A stretch of 64,000 nucleotides of DNA from Hyphomicrobiales bacterium (GTDB lineage Bacteria > Pseudomonadota > Alphaproteobacteria > Rhizobiales > JAJFHR01). The position numbers and the translations under genes are program-made. Location of the stretch: contig JAJFHS010000039.1 in assembly GCA_021775475.1 (NCBI GenBank), forward strand, positions 1-64,000, given 5' to 3'. Each line of letters opens with the position of its first letter. Position 1 is the first letter of the stretch. Positions 1 to 7,455 of this stretch are shown here, piece after piece. The notes under the pieces are model-generated. The model was not told where the DNA came from and did not search any database. It worked only from the letters and a program-made list of their open reading frames with translations.

Positions 1-19
1 AGATTAAACCGCACAAACC

Positions 20-63
20 GGCCTGCTTCGCTTGAGCTACGCAAGGGCTCCACTCCGCAGGCC
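20..63. repeat. Palindromic element with nested hairpin
   Basis: Outer arms GGCCTGC (20-26) and GCAGGCC (57-63) are perfectly complementary. A smaller GAGC/GCTC pair (33-36, 47-50) sits inside them. It lies outside any gene, downstream of folD. It resembles a mobile palindromic intergenic element, but I see no second copy in this window, so its repeat status is inferred. Confidence 0.4.
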
Positions 64-157
64 TTGACGCCAACCAAAATAACGGAAATAAACATGAACG
101 GATTCTACACCTGAATAGCCCGGATCAGGGGGCCGGGTCAAAAGCTTTGCGGTATGG

Positions 158-180
158 ATCCTCGGAACAAGCCCGAGGAT
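158..180. repeat. REP-like palindrome
   Basis: Perfect 8-bp arms ATCCTCGG (158-165) and CCGAGGAT (173-180) flank a 7-nt loop and are followed by GACGGAT. This matches the general form of short REP palindromes common between genes in alphaproteobacteria. A related CCCGG...CCGGG pair lies just upstream near 119-137. With no T-run it is a poor fit to an intrinsic terminator, though it sits just past the folD stop. Confidence 0.5.
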
Positions 181-211
181 GACGGATTAGATGGATTAGG
201 TTGAGCGCATC

Positions 212-1111
212 TTACGACTTCAAAATTTCCGGCACATCAATGTTGTTTGATGCACACGCAGCGCGCACCGTATTGAATAACAGGCACGCGATTGTCATAG
301 GACCAACGCCACCGGGCACCGGAGTAATTGCTCCAACTTTTTCGTAAGCCTCTTTAAATGCCACATCTCCCACAAGACGGGTTTTCCCCTCATCGGTCTC
401 AATGCGGTTAATTCCCACATCAATGACGCAAGCGCCTGGTTTAATCCAGTCACCCTTGATCATTTCCGGCCGTCCCACAGCGGCAATCAAAAGATCAGCA
501 GTGCGGCACAGACCGGGAAGGTCTTTTGTGCGCGAATGCGCAATGGTGACCGTACAGTTTTCTTTCAGCAGCAATTGGGCCACCGGCTTGCCGACAATAT
601 TGGAGCGGCCAACCACAACCGCATTAACACCACTGAGATCACCCAGCCTGTCTTTGGCCAACATAACACAGCTCACCGGCGTACATGGCACCAGCGCATC
701 TTGCCCGGTGGCCAGCAGACCGGCGTTGATAATGTGAAAACCATCCACATCTTTGGCAGGATCAATCGTGCCAATCACCTTGTTTGCGTCAATCTGGTCA
801 GGCAGCGGCAGCTGCACTAAAATTCCATGAACGCGCTCATCCTTATTGAGTTGTTCAACCAGATTCAAAACCTCTTCTTCGCTCGCATCTTCAGGCAACC
901 GGTGTTCAAACGACAACATCCCCACTTCAACCGTTTGTTTGGCCTTGTTGCGCACATAAACCTGACTGGCGGGATCTTCTCCCACAAGAACCACTGCCAG
1001 ACCGGGCACTAGTCCTTTGGCTTTTTTGAGATCACTTAAAGCAGTAGCGATTTTGGATCGCAGATTTGCAGCAAAAGCCTTACCGTCTATTATTTTAGGA
1101 TCATCAGCCAT
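212..1111 (-). CDS. folD: Bifunctional methylenetetrahydrofolate dehydrogenase / cyclohydrolase
   Basis: FolD interconverts 5,10-methylene-, 5,10-methenyl- and 10-formyl-tetrahydrofolate in the cytoplasm, feeding purine and formyl-Met synthesis. The 299-residue length is normal for the family. Visible landmarks are the YVRNKAK segment with the catalytic lysine near residue 56, the KDVDGFH substrate loop near 121, the [11 protein letters not shown] nucleotide-binding segment near 166, and the C-terminal [10 protein letters not shown] signature near 264. The ATG has an AGAGGAA ribosome-binding site about 9 nt upstream. The YggT gene lies upstream on the same strand across about 110 bp. Identification is secure. 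Confidence 0.97.
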   Translation of the reverse strand: MADDPKIIDGKAFAANLRSKIATALSDLKKAKGLVPGLAVVLVGEDPASQVYVRNKAKQTVEVGMLSFEHRLPEDASEEEVLNLVEQLNKDERVHGILVQLPLPDQIDANKVIGTIDPAKDVDGFHIINAGLLATGQDALVPCTPVSCVMLAKDRLGDLSGVNAVVVGRSNIVGKPVAQLLLKENCTVTIAHSRTKDLPGLCRTADLLIAAVGRPEMIKGDWIKPGACVIDVGINRIETDEGKTRLVGDVAFKEAYEKVGAITPVPGGVGPMTIACLLFNTVRAACASNNIDVPEILKS

Positions 1112-1223
1112 GGGGATAAATTCCTCTGGAGTATCTGAGTTCAGATCTCACTTTTTAAATTTGGTTTATTATGAGTTGGATTGCTTGAAACGTCCCGTAT
1201 TTTTAAGGATATAAAGACGCTAT

Positions 1224-1511
1224 CTACATGAGAGGAGCTAAATCGAAACGGATAAAATTCTGCACAAAAATCAATGCCAGCAACAGGATAACCGGAGAAA
1301 TATCCAAACCACCGAGGTTGGGCATAAATCTTCTGATCGGTGCTAGAGCCGGTTCGGTCAATCGATTAAGAATATCATATACCGTATAGACAAACTTGTT
1401 CTGCGTGTTGACCACATTAAAGGCAATCAGCCAGCTGAAAACGGCCGATGCAATAATTACGTAAATGTACAATGAGATTACTGAACTCAGCGTGATGAGG
1501 AGTGCATTCAT
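1224..1511 (-). CDS. YggT family membrane protein
   Basis: A 95-residue protein with two hydrophobic segments (about residues 5-30 and 70-92) joined by a short loop carrying the YDILNRLTEPALAPIRRFMP signature of the YggT (CcmB-like) family. Members are small inner-membrane proteins of poorly defined role, linked in different bacteria to osmotic stress or to cell-division and chloroplast-type membrane functions. It is probably expressed just ahead of folD. The start is the first ATG, preceded by an AAGAGA stretch. Family assignment is firm; function is not known from sequence. Confidence 0.88.
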   Translation of the reverse strand: MNALLITLSSVISLYIYVIIASAVFSWLIAFNVVNTQNKFVYTVYDILNRLTEPALAPIRRFMPNLGGLDISPVILLLALIFVQNFIRFDLAPLM

Positions 1512-1681
1512 TTTCTATCTCTTGGTTGAATTGAAACAAGGCTTTTGCATTTGCCCGGGGTCTGCTCGATGGATCAATCATTAAACTCTTTATCATGCAA
1601 AAGAGCGCCCAAGAATTACAGCCGCCGGGGTGGGCCTGTCAAGCGCCGCGACCGTGCGGGATCGAACTGGTTTTCCAGTTT

Positions 1682-1984
1682 TTATCCTATTTGATCAATG
1701 AGGTTTTTATCAATTTCCAGCGCTACCTTCAACACTTTTGCCGAAGCTTCGTAGGAAACTTCCGCCAGCTTCAAATCGACAAGGCTTGATTGAAGGTCTG
1801 GCAACGGCGTAAAACTGGCTTGCACCGGTGCACCGCTTTGCCCGGGCTGGCTGATTTGTCCGGCTCCAGCCTGCGGATTTTCTGCAGTGAAACCAGTACT
1901 CTTTACCGTGTTTTGTGCCGCAAAATTCAGCCGTTGGGTTGCCGATTGCAGTCCGGAGAGTGATGCGGAAATAGCCGTGGTCAT
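1682..1984 (-). CDS. Flagellar basal-body rod-like protein (orphan)
   Basis: A 100-residue protein. Its N-terminus (ISASLSGLQSATQRLNFAAQNTVKS) and C-terminus (LVDLKLAEVSYEASAKVLKV) have the paired amphipathic helices of flagellar rod/hook proteins such as FlgC, where the two termini pack into a coiled coil. The middle is a short Gly/Gln/Pro-rich linker instead of a folded domain. No other flagellar gene is visible in the window, so it may be a stray rod-family member kept for another role, or an outlier of a distant flagellar regulon. The start is the first ATG; no strong ribosome-binding site is seen. Confidence 0.65.
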   Translation of the reverse strand: MTTAISASLSGLQSATQRLNFAAQNTVKSTGFTAENPQAGAGQISQPGQSGAPVQASFTPLPDLQSSLVDLKLAEVSYEASAKVLKVALEIDKNLIDQIG

Positions 1985-2042
1985 GGATCAATTTTACATC
2001 CCAAGCCTTAAACCCGGGTAAATTTTACTTGCGAAAAAAACA

Positions 2043-2753
2043 TTACTGGTCCTGGTCGTTCCCCGATAACCAGAAATCCAGAAACTGATACAGCCAGGCC
2101 TTCAATGGTGCATCATACCGGGCCCGACCCTTAAAATGCTGATCACGGGTTTGCGCACCGGGCATTTGAAAGCGCGCAGCACCTCTCACCGTCCATTTGT
2201 GCATCATTGCCAGGTTCACTTCCGGGTGAAACTGGATACCATAGGCATTCTTGCCAACCACAAAAGCCTGGTTTTCATACGTATCCCCGGTGGCCAGAAG
2301 CCTGGCTGCGTGCGGCAACTCAAATCCTTCACGATGCCATTGGTAAACATGGCCGGGCCAGTTTAAAAGCTGCCGCCCGGCAGGCGTAGACTCGATAGGG
2401 TAATATCCAATCTCCGCCTTGCCCTGACTGTGCTCAGCAACCTCGCATCCCAGATGCTTGACCAGCATTTGAGCTCCCAGGCATATGCCCAAAAACGGTT
2501 TTTCTTGTTCAAGGGCGACACCAATCCAGTCAATTTCCTGTTTAACAAAATCATCTTTGTCATTGGCACTCATCGGCCCGCCAAATATCACGCAACCGGA
2601 ATGATGGTTCATTGTCTTTGGCAATTCATCACCAAATCGTGGCTTCCTGATATCGAGCCTGTACCCCATCTGCCGCAGGCGCACGCCCACACGCCCGGGA
2701 CTGGAGGCTTCCTGGTGCAAAATAATTAGTATTGGATCTGGTGAGTCTTCCAC
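2043..2753 (-). CDS. Class I glutamine amidotransferase-like protein
   Basis: A 236-residue protein with the class I (GMP-synthase type) amidotransferase fold. The nucleophile elbow GICLGAQ puts the catalytic Cys at 91, and GIQFHPEVN supplies His176 and Glu178. Standalone members release ammonia from glutamine or act as gamma-glutamyl hydrolases; many are annotated loosely as glutamine amidotransferase and lack a known synthase partner. No partner is adjacent here. The chosen start is GTG at 2753; no ATG lies close in frame. The catalytic triad looks intact, so an active enzyme is likely, but the substrate is unknown. Confidence 0.85.
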   Translation of the reverse strand: MEDSPDPILIILHQEASSPGRVGVRLRQMGYRLDIRKPRFGDELPKTMNHHSGCVIFGGPMSANDKDDFVKQEIDWIGVALEQEKPFLGICLGAQMLVKHLGCEVAEHSQGKAEIGYYPIESTPAGRQLLNWPGHVYQWHREGFELPHAARLLATGDTYENQAFVVGKNAYGIQFHPEVNLAMMHKWTVRGAARFQMPGAQTRDQHFKGRARYDAPLKAWLYQFLDFWLSGNDQDQ

Positions 2754-2778
2754 GTGAATTCTGTTTTCCGTTCAAAAT

Positions 2779-3570
2779 CTAGGGTCGGTTGAATCTCGAG
2801 ATGGCGCCAACAAATAATGAGACCGGGACAAGGCGGGATATTAACACCAAGATACGATTGAGCTTTCCGGTTACAACTACAATCCGCCCCCTTTTGTACC
2901 CGGCGTATCCGATTTTTGCAACTTCCACTGCCGTCATTGCCGCACCGGATCTGGCAACGCTTGAGCGATTCATTCCCGCTCTTTTCTGAAATCCCGTCAG
3001 CGTTGGCCCGGGGCAGATAACACAGATTTTGACATTTGAAGATTTTAGCTCATTGGCAAGCGCATATGTGAAAGATTGCACATATGCCTTGGTGGCATAG
3101 TAAACGGAAAAATAAGGGCCCGGGAAAAAACCCGCCACCGATCCGATATTTATAATACCGCCACGATTTGCCAAAAGCAGTCGCGGCAAATATTTGAGCG
3201 ATATTTCCGTCAATACTGACACATTAAGACTGATGCTTCCAAGTTGCTGCTCCACATCAATTTTCTCCGCCCGACCAGCCACACCATAGCCCGCATTATT
3301 GACAATCAGCTCAGGGGCAATTGATTTTTCATCGAGGGTTTTCATTAGCGCCGCGACTTGAGAAGGCATAGACAGGTCCATCGCGATTGCCAGCCAGTTT
3401 ACATCAAACTGATCTTGCAGATCGCTGCCGACCTTGTCCAATTGAACCTGATCGCGAGAGATCAGCACCAGATCATAGCCGTCTTTAGCAATTTCCACGG
3501 CCATTTCAGCGCCAATGCCACCCGAGGCACCAGTAATCAGGGCAACGGGGCGGTTTTCTCCTACATTCAT
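2779..3570 (-). CDS. Short-chain dehydrogenase/reductase
   Basis: A classical SDR of about 263 residues. It has the TGASGGIG dinucleotide-binding motif at the N-terminus, an NNAG motif, a catalytic Ser in the GSVAGFF stretch, and the YYATKAY active-site Tyr-Lys pair. It ends with a hydrophobic stretch (LNRILVLISRLVPVSLFVGAIS) that may anchor it to the membrane, as in DltE/short-chain ketoreductase-like members. I prefer the ATG at 3570 with CCGGAA just upstream; a TTG at 3588 would add six residues. It lies 28 bp downstream of the TerB gene and just before the amidotransferase. The substrate cannot be told. Confidence 0.85.
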   Translation of the reverse strand: MNVGENRPVALITGASGGIGAEMAVEIAKDGYDLVLISRDQVQLDKVGSDLQDQFDVNWLAIAMDLSMPSQVAALMKTLDEKSIAPELIVNNAGYGVAGRAEKIDVEQQLGSISLNVSVLTEISLKYLPRLLLANRGGIINIGSVAGFFPGPYFSVYYATKAYVQSFTYALANELKSSNVKICVICPGPTLTGFQKRAGMNRSSVARSGAAMTAVEVAKIGYAGYKRGRIVVVTGKLNRILVLISRLVPVSLFVGAISRFNRP

Positions 3571-3598
3571 GTATTCCGGCTTTTCCAATAGGCTTACT

Positions 3599-4054
3599 TT
3601 ATTGACGGGCTTGCATGACTTTTTGTTTCAATAAAATTCTGTCTCTGGCTGAAACTCCAATGAGTTCGGCCACGCGCCATACTAGATTGGCTTCGTATTC
3701 ATCAATCACGTCATCTGCGAGTATGACTTCCCAGATAAGTTCAACCACCGCAATTCTGCCATCCTGATCAAGCTGGCTGGTAATGATTTTTGTATATCCA
3801 TAGAGATCGACCGCATCTTTTTCATCTTTTTTGGCCGCCGCCATCAAATCCGCCAATTCAGTACCGCTTAACTCAAAATGGGTTTTGAGGATTTCTGTCA
3901 GTTTTTTCAATTCTATTTCGGAAACGTTACCATCTATATTCCCAGCCCTATACAACAGGGCTGCTGTAGCCAGTCGCAATTCTTCCTGAGATTTCTGGTC
4001 CTGTTTTCCACCCCCGACTTCAGAACTCAGAAAGGCTGTTATTTTCTTCCACAT
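3599..4054 (-). CDS. TerB family protein
   Basis: A 151-residue, mostly helical acidic protein of the TerB-like (DUF533/tellurite resistance TerB) superfamily. The repeated acidic helices with an AGNIDGNVSEIELKKL segment and DQDGRIAVVELIWEVILAD near the middle are typical. Single TerB proteins like this are common in alphaproteobacteria and are not by themselves evidence of tellurite resistance; they are thought to act at the membrane or to bind metals. It begins a minus-strand run with the SDR and the amidotransferase. The first ATG is used; the ribosome-binding site is weak. Confidence 0.8.
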   Translation of the reverse strand: MWKKITAFLSSEVGGGKQDQKSQEELRLATAALLYRAGNIDGNVSEIELKKLTEILKTHFELSGTELADLMAAAKKDEKDAVDLYGYTKIITSQLDQDGRIAVVELIWEVILADDVIDEYEANLVWRVAELIGVSARDRILLKQKVMQARQ

Positions 4055-4366
4055 AATTTATACCACACTTTATCAACTGACTTAAATCGGGTCTCGAAGA
4101 GACGGCGGGTCAGGTTTACAGCTTTTTTCAAATCTTACAATAGCCATAGCCGCGACTTGATGCGTATTATGATCTGTGTAAATTATTGACGTTTTATTGG
4201 TAAATTATTGACATAATTTTATTATCCTATATTGTGGCATTCTCTAAAATTGAATCTTGCACTCCAAAATGACCTGTCAGTCATAAAGAGTCGCATGATC
4301 GCGGTTTTTGAATTAGAAATTCAGTGTGCACATCAAAATACCACGCAACCAAAAAGGGAGACAGTC
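4055..4366. other. Divergent intergenic region (312 bp)
   Basis: Separates the minus-strand TerB gene from the TRAP operon. It is AT-rich and holds a tandem 13-bp repeat and a perfect TTGACA box (see separate entries). An open frame can be extended upstream of the TRAP binding protein to about 4232, but that stretch lacks signal-peptide character and the ribosome-binding site favours the start at 4367. No RNA gene is seen. Confidence 0.6.
4178..4212 (+). promoter_or_regulatory. Tandem 13-bp direct repeat with promoter-like box
   Basis: GTAAATTATTGAC occurs exactly twice, at 4178-4190 and 4200-4212, offset by 22 bp (about two helical turns). The second copy overlaps a perfect TTGACA (4208-4213) with a TATTGT about 16 bp further on (4230-4235). 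This suits a promoter for the TRAP operon with two same-face binding sites for an activator or repressor. The binding protein is unknown. Confidence 0.45.
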
Positions 4367-5347
4367 ATGAACATGGTAGTAAAATCGTTGATCGCAGCAG
4401 GGGTGCTGGTCGGCGCAACATTGAGCGCTCAGGCAGGTTCAACATCACAATGGGATATGCCAACACCTTATCCTGACAAAACATTTCACACCCAAAACAT
4501 CATTCAGTTTGCCAAAGACGTTGCCGCCGCCACCAAGGGCGAGTTGACAATCAAGGTGCATTCAGCCGGATCACTTTTCAAGCATAAGGAAATCAAAAAT
4601 GCCGTGCGCAGTGGTCAAGTGCCGATAGGTGAATTTTACATGGGTCTGCTGGCCAACGAAAACCCCGCCTTCGCGATAGACACACAACCGTTCCTGGCAA
4701 CCAACTATGATGATGCCGCTAAACTGTGGTCAGCCCAGCGCCCTATCGTCAACAAGTTATTCGACAAACAGGGATTGATGGCGCTGTATTCGGTGCCGTG
4801 GCCAGGCCAGAGCCTTTATACAAAAAAACCGGTAGCCAAAGTATCAGATCTCGCTGGTCTCAAGTTCCGCACGTACAATGCTACCCTGGAAAAATTTGTA
4901 AAATATGCCGGTGCTGCTCCAACGCAAGTTGAAGTTCCTGACATCGCTCAGGCTTTTTCCACCGGACGCGTCGAGGCCATGATCACCTCGCCTTCTACCG
5001 GCGCCAATTCAAAAGCCTGGGATTTTGTAAACGTCTATACGGACATTCAGGCCTGGGTGCCAAAAAATGTTGTTGTCATCAACAAGAGCGCGTTTCGTAA
5101 GCTTGATAAATCTGTTCAGGATGCGGTTCTGGCCGCTGCCAAGGCGGCTGAAAAACGCGGCTGGGAAATGAGCATGAACGAGACTGCCACCAAAATTGCC
5201 ATTCTCAAGAAAAACGGCATGACGATTGTTAAACCCACCGATGAGCTCATGAAGGGCTTGCGTGAAATCGGCGTTAAAATGATGGCTGACTGGAAAAAAG
5301 CCGCCGGTGCAGACGGCGAAACAATCCTCAACGCCTACAACAAATAA
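4367..5347 (+). CDS. TRAP transporter substrate-binding protein (DctP family)
   Basis: Periplasmic solute-binding component of a TRAP transporter, 326 residues from the start chosen here. The N-terminus is a signal peptide (MNMVVKSLIAAGVLVGATLSAQA) followed by a mature domain with the family's F-A-K-D-V, LKFRTYN and AFSTGRVEAM landmarks; the Arg in the FRTYN stretch normally binds the carboxylate of the ligand. The ATG at 4367 is preceded by AAAGGGAG. An upstream extension to 4232 would bury the signal peptide. It is first in an operon with the two membrane subunits. Ligand is probably a carboxylate but cannot be named. Confidence 0.93.
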   Translation: MNMVVKSLIAAGVLVGATLSAQAGSTSQWDMPTPYPDKTFHTQNIIQFAKDVAAATKGELTIKVHSAGSLFKHKEIKNAVRSGQVPIGEFYMGLLANENPAFAIDTQPFLATNYDDAAKLWSAQRPIVNKLFDKQGLMALYSVPWPGQSLYTKKPVAKVSDLAGLKFRTYNATLEKFVKYAGAAPTQVEVPDIAQAFSTGRVEAMITSPSTGANSKAWDFVNVYTDIQAWVPKNVVVINKSAFRKLDKSVQDAVLAAAKAAEKRGWEMSMNETATKIAILKKNGMTIVKPTDELMKGLREIGVKMMADWKKAAGADGETILNAYNK

Positions 5348-5351
5348 TCCC

Positions 5352-5391
5352 AGATTAAAGAGGTGGCCACAAGCGGTCACCTCTTTAATCT
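5352..5391 (+). terminator. Long hairpin between TRAP binding-protein and membrane genes
   Basis: Two 17-nt arms (5352-5368 and 5375-5391) match at 16 of 17 positions around a 6-nt loop, beginning four bases after the binding-protein stop codon. A T-run (TTTTTT near 5401-5406) follows after about 9 nt. This could be a partial terminator or an mRNA 3' stabiliser giving more binding protein than membrane subunits, as is known for many binding-protein transporters. Confidence 0.65.
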
Positions 5392-5418
5392 TAACAGCCG
5401 TTTTTTGGGGGCATCAAC

Positions 5419-5994
5419 GTGCGGCGTATCCTTGATCGACTTTACACCTGGAGCGGCTATATCGGCGCTGGTTTCATTGCCGCAATCTGCGTTGTGGTTT
5501 TTGCCCAGGTTGTGCTCAATGCCATCGACAGGGTGGCCAAAATCATCACCGGCTCAGCCATCGGCCTCACCATCCCGTCATATTCTGATTTTACCGGATT
5601 TTTCCTCACCGCCGCGTCCTTCTTCGCTCTGGCCTATGCCTTGCGCGAAGGCGCTCACATCCGGGTAACCCTTATTATTCAGCACACCACCGGCATACTG
5701 CGCCAGGTGATTGAATTCTTTTGCGTATTCCTTGCCTTGAGTGTCGCTGTATATTTCTGCTGGTACACAGTCCTGCTCACGTATGAGTCATATACCTACA
5801 ATGATCTTTCCTCAGGAATTATTGCCGTGCCTATCTGGATACCGCAATCTTCCATGGTCTTGGGGCTGGCCATTTTGAGCATAGCTTTGCTTGATGATCT
5901 GATCACAATTTTGCGCGGCGGCCATCCCAGTTATTTCGACAAGGGAGAAAACCTGCTGGCCGGTCACGTACCTGAAGAACCGGGGGCAAAGTAA
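5419..5994 (+). CDS. TRAP transporter small permease (DctQ family)
   Basis: A 191-residue inner-membrane protein with four hydrophobic segments (about residues 13-35, 55-72, 88-112 and 132-155), the layout of DctQ. It has the LREGAHIRVTLI motif between helices 2 and 3, which is characteristic of the family. The start is GTG with a GGGGG stretch upstream. It follows the binding-protein gene across a hairpin and ends 5 bp before the large permease. DctQ pairs with DctM to form the sodium-driven translocation unit. Confidence 0.92.
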   Translation: MRRILDRLYTWSGYIGAGFIAAICVVVFAQVVLNAIDRVAKIITGSAIGLTIPSYSDFTGFFLTAASFFALAYALREGAHIRVTLIIQHTTGILRQVIEFFCVFLALSVAVYFCWYTVLLTYESYTYNDLSSGIIAVPIWIPQSSMVLGLAILSIALLDDLITILRGGHPSYFDKGENLLAGHVPEEPGAK

Positions 5995-5999
5995 TACCC

Positions 6000-7301
6000 A
6001 TGTCAGAAATATCCCTCACCGTCCTTATGTTATTTATCCTGTTTGTTCTGCTCGGCAGCGGTGTCTGGGTAGCCTTTTCCCTGATGATTGTCGGCATGGT
6101 CGGCATGGCCATTTTTTCATCCGCACCGCTTGGTCAGGTATTGGCCACAACCGTGTGGGGAGCGAGCAATTCATGGGCTCTTGCCGCTTTGCCGTTGTTT
6201 ATCTGGATGGGGGAAATCCTGTTTAGATCACGATTGTCACAAGACATGTTCACCGGTCTGTCGCCATGGATGAACCGCATACCGGGACGGTTATTACACG
6301 TCAATATTCTGGGCTGCGCCATTTTTGCCGCCGTTTCCGGCTCGTCCGCTGCCACTGCTGCCACCATCGGCAAAATGTCTATCCCCGAACTTACCAAACG
6401 CGGCTACCCTGAGCGTCTTATTTTAGGCACGCTTGCCGGCTCTGCCACCCTCGGCCTGCTTATTCCACCATCGATCATTCTTATTGTCTATGGTGTTGCC
6501 ACCGAACAATCGATTGCCCGCCTTTTTATTGCCGGCATATTGCCCGGCCTGATGCTGGTAGCGCTCTTTATCGGCTTCGTCGTTATTTGGTCGATTTTCA
6601 ACAAACATGAAATACCGCCAAGAGATGCCCATATTCCCCTGCGGGAAAAATTTCGCGAAGCCCGCCGCCTTATCCCCGTTGTTTTGCTGATAGGTGGAAT
6701 TATCGGCTCGATTTATTCAGGTATAGCCTCGCCCACAGATGCCGCCGCCGTTGGCGTGGTTCTGGCGCTTGTTTTATCCTGGCATTCAAACAGCCTCACG
6801 AAAAAGACGTTTATTGACGGTCTCCTCGGCGCCACCAAAACGTCTACCATGATTGCCTTTATTCTGGCTGGTGCAGCCTTTCTCACCGTCTCCATGGGCT
6901 TTACCGGCATACCAAAACTGCTGGCCGCCTGGATCGGCTCGTACCAGCTTTCCCAGCTTGCCCTGCTCGGGGCATTGACCGTCTTCTTTATCATTCTGGG
7001 TTGTTTTCTGGACGGTATTTCCGTCGTCGTCCTCACCACCTCGGTAATCCTGCCAATGGTCGAACAGGCTGGCATCGACCCCTTGTGGTTTGGTATCTAC
7101 ATCGTCATTGTCGTCGAAATGTCCCAAATAACCCCACCCGTTGGATTTAATCTCTTTGTTATTCAATCCTTGACCGGGCGTAACATTTTACAGGTGGCAA
7201 AAGCTGCTACACCGTTTTTTCTGCTGCTTGTGCTGGCTCTGGGTTTAATAATAGCCTTTCCCGGGATCGTAACCATATTACCCGACCTGATGGGTGGATA
7301 A
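6000..7301 (+). CDS. TRAP transporter large permease (DctM family)
   Basis: A 433-residue, very hydrophobic protein with about 12 membrane segments, full length for DctM. Family landmarks include ALPLFIWMGEILFRS near residue 60, the SGSSAATAATIGKMSIPEL segment near 110, LIPPSIILIVYG near 155, and the C-terminal GCFLDGISVVVLTT and MSQITPPVGFNLFV segments. It carries out substrate/sodium translocation with the DctQ-like subunit. It is last in the operon; a 9-bp inverted repeat spans its stop codon. Confidence 0.95.
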   Translation: MSEISLTVLMLFILFVLLGSGVWVAFSLMIVGMVGMAIFSSAPLGQVLATTVWGASNSWALAALPLFIWMGEILFRSRLSQDMFTGLSPWMNRIPGRLLHVNILGCAIFAAVSGSSAATAATIGKMSIPELTKRGYPERLILGTLAGSATLGLLIPPSIILIVYGVATEQSIARLFIAGILPGLMLVALFIGFVVIWSIFNKHEIPPRDAHIPLREKFREARRLIPVVLLIGGIIGSIYSGIASPTDAAAVGVVLALVLSWHSNSLTKKTFIDGLLGATKTSTMIAFILAGAAFLTVSMGFTGIPKLLAAWIGSYQLSQLALLGALTVFFIILGCFLDGISVVVLTTSVILPMVEQAGIDPLWFGIYIVIVVEMSQITPPVGFNLFVIQSLTGRNILQVAKAATPFFLLLVLALGLIIAFPGIVTILPDLMGG

Positions 7302-7319
7302 GGGCTAAAAACCCATCAG
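7287..7319 (+). terminator. Inverted repeat over the TRAP operon stop codon
   Basis: CTGATGGGT (7287-7295) and ACCCATCAG (7311-7319) are perfect complements around a 15-nt loop that includes the stop codon. No T-run follows, so it may be a weak terminator or an mRNA end-stabilising hairpin. Confidence 0.35.
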
Positions 7320-7383
7320 ACTTGGCGAAAACCTGTGCTTATTCCGACATTGTTTGTTCACCAATTCATCACCTAAATCGTTG

Positions 7384-7416
7384 CATCACATTTGTAATGC
7401 TGCCTATGATGTGATG
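7384..7416. promoter_or_regulatory. Inverted repeat upstream of cyclase gene
   Basis: Perfect 8-bp arms CATCACAT (7384-7391) and ATGTGATG (7409-7416) are separated by 17 bp, giving 25 bp between arm centres, about 40 bp before the cyclase start. The arms read TCACA...TGTGA, the reverse of a CRP site, so I do not call it a CRP site. It could be an operator for another dimeric regulator. Confidence 0.35.
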
Positions 7417-7455
7417 ATTTTGGCGACAAATAGTTTTTACCAAAGGCAGTGAGCA

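Noticed and set aside
3599-4054. Tellurite-resistance locus
   Set aside because: A lone TerB-type protein without terC, terD or terZ genes is not evidence for tellurite resistance.
7384-7416. CRP binding site upstream of the cyclase
   Set aside because: CRP sites read TGTGA-N6-TCACA; here the half-sites are in the opposite order and too far apart.
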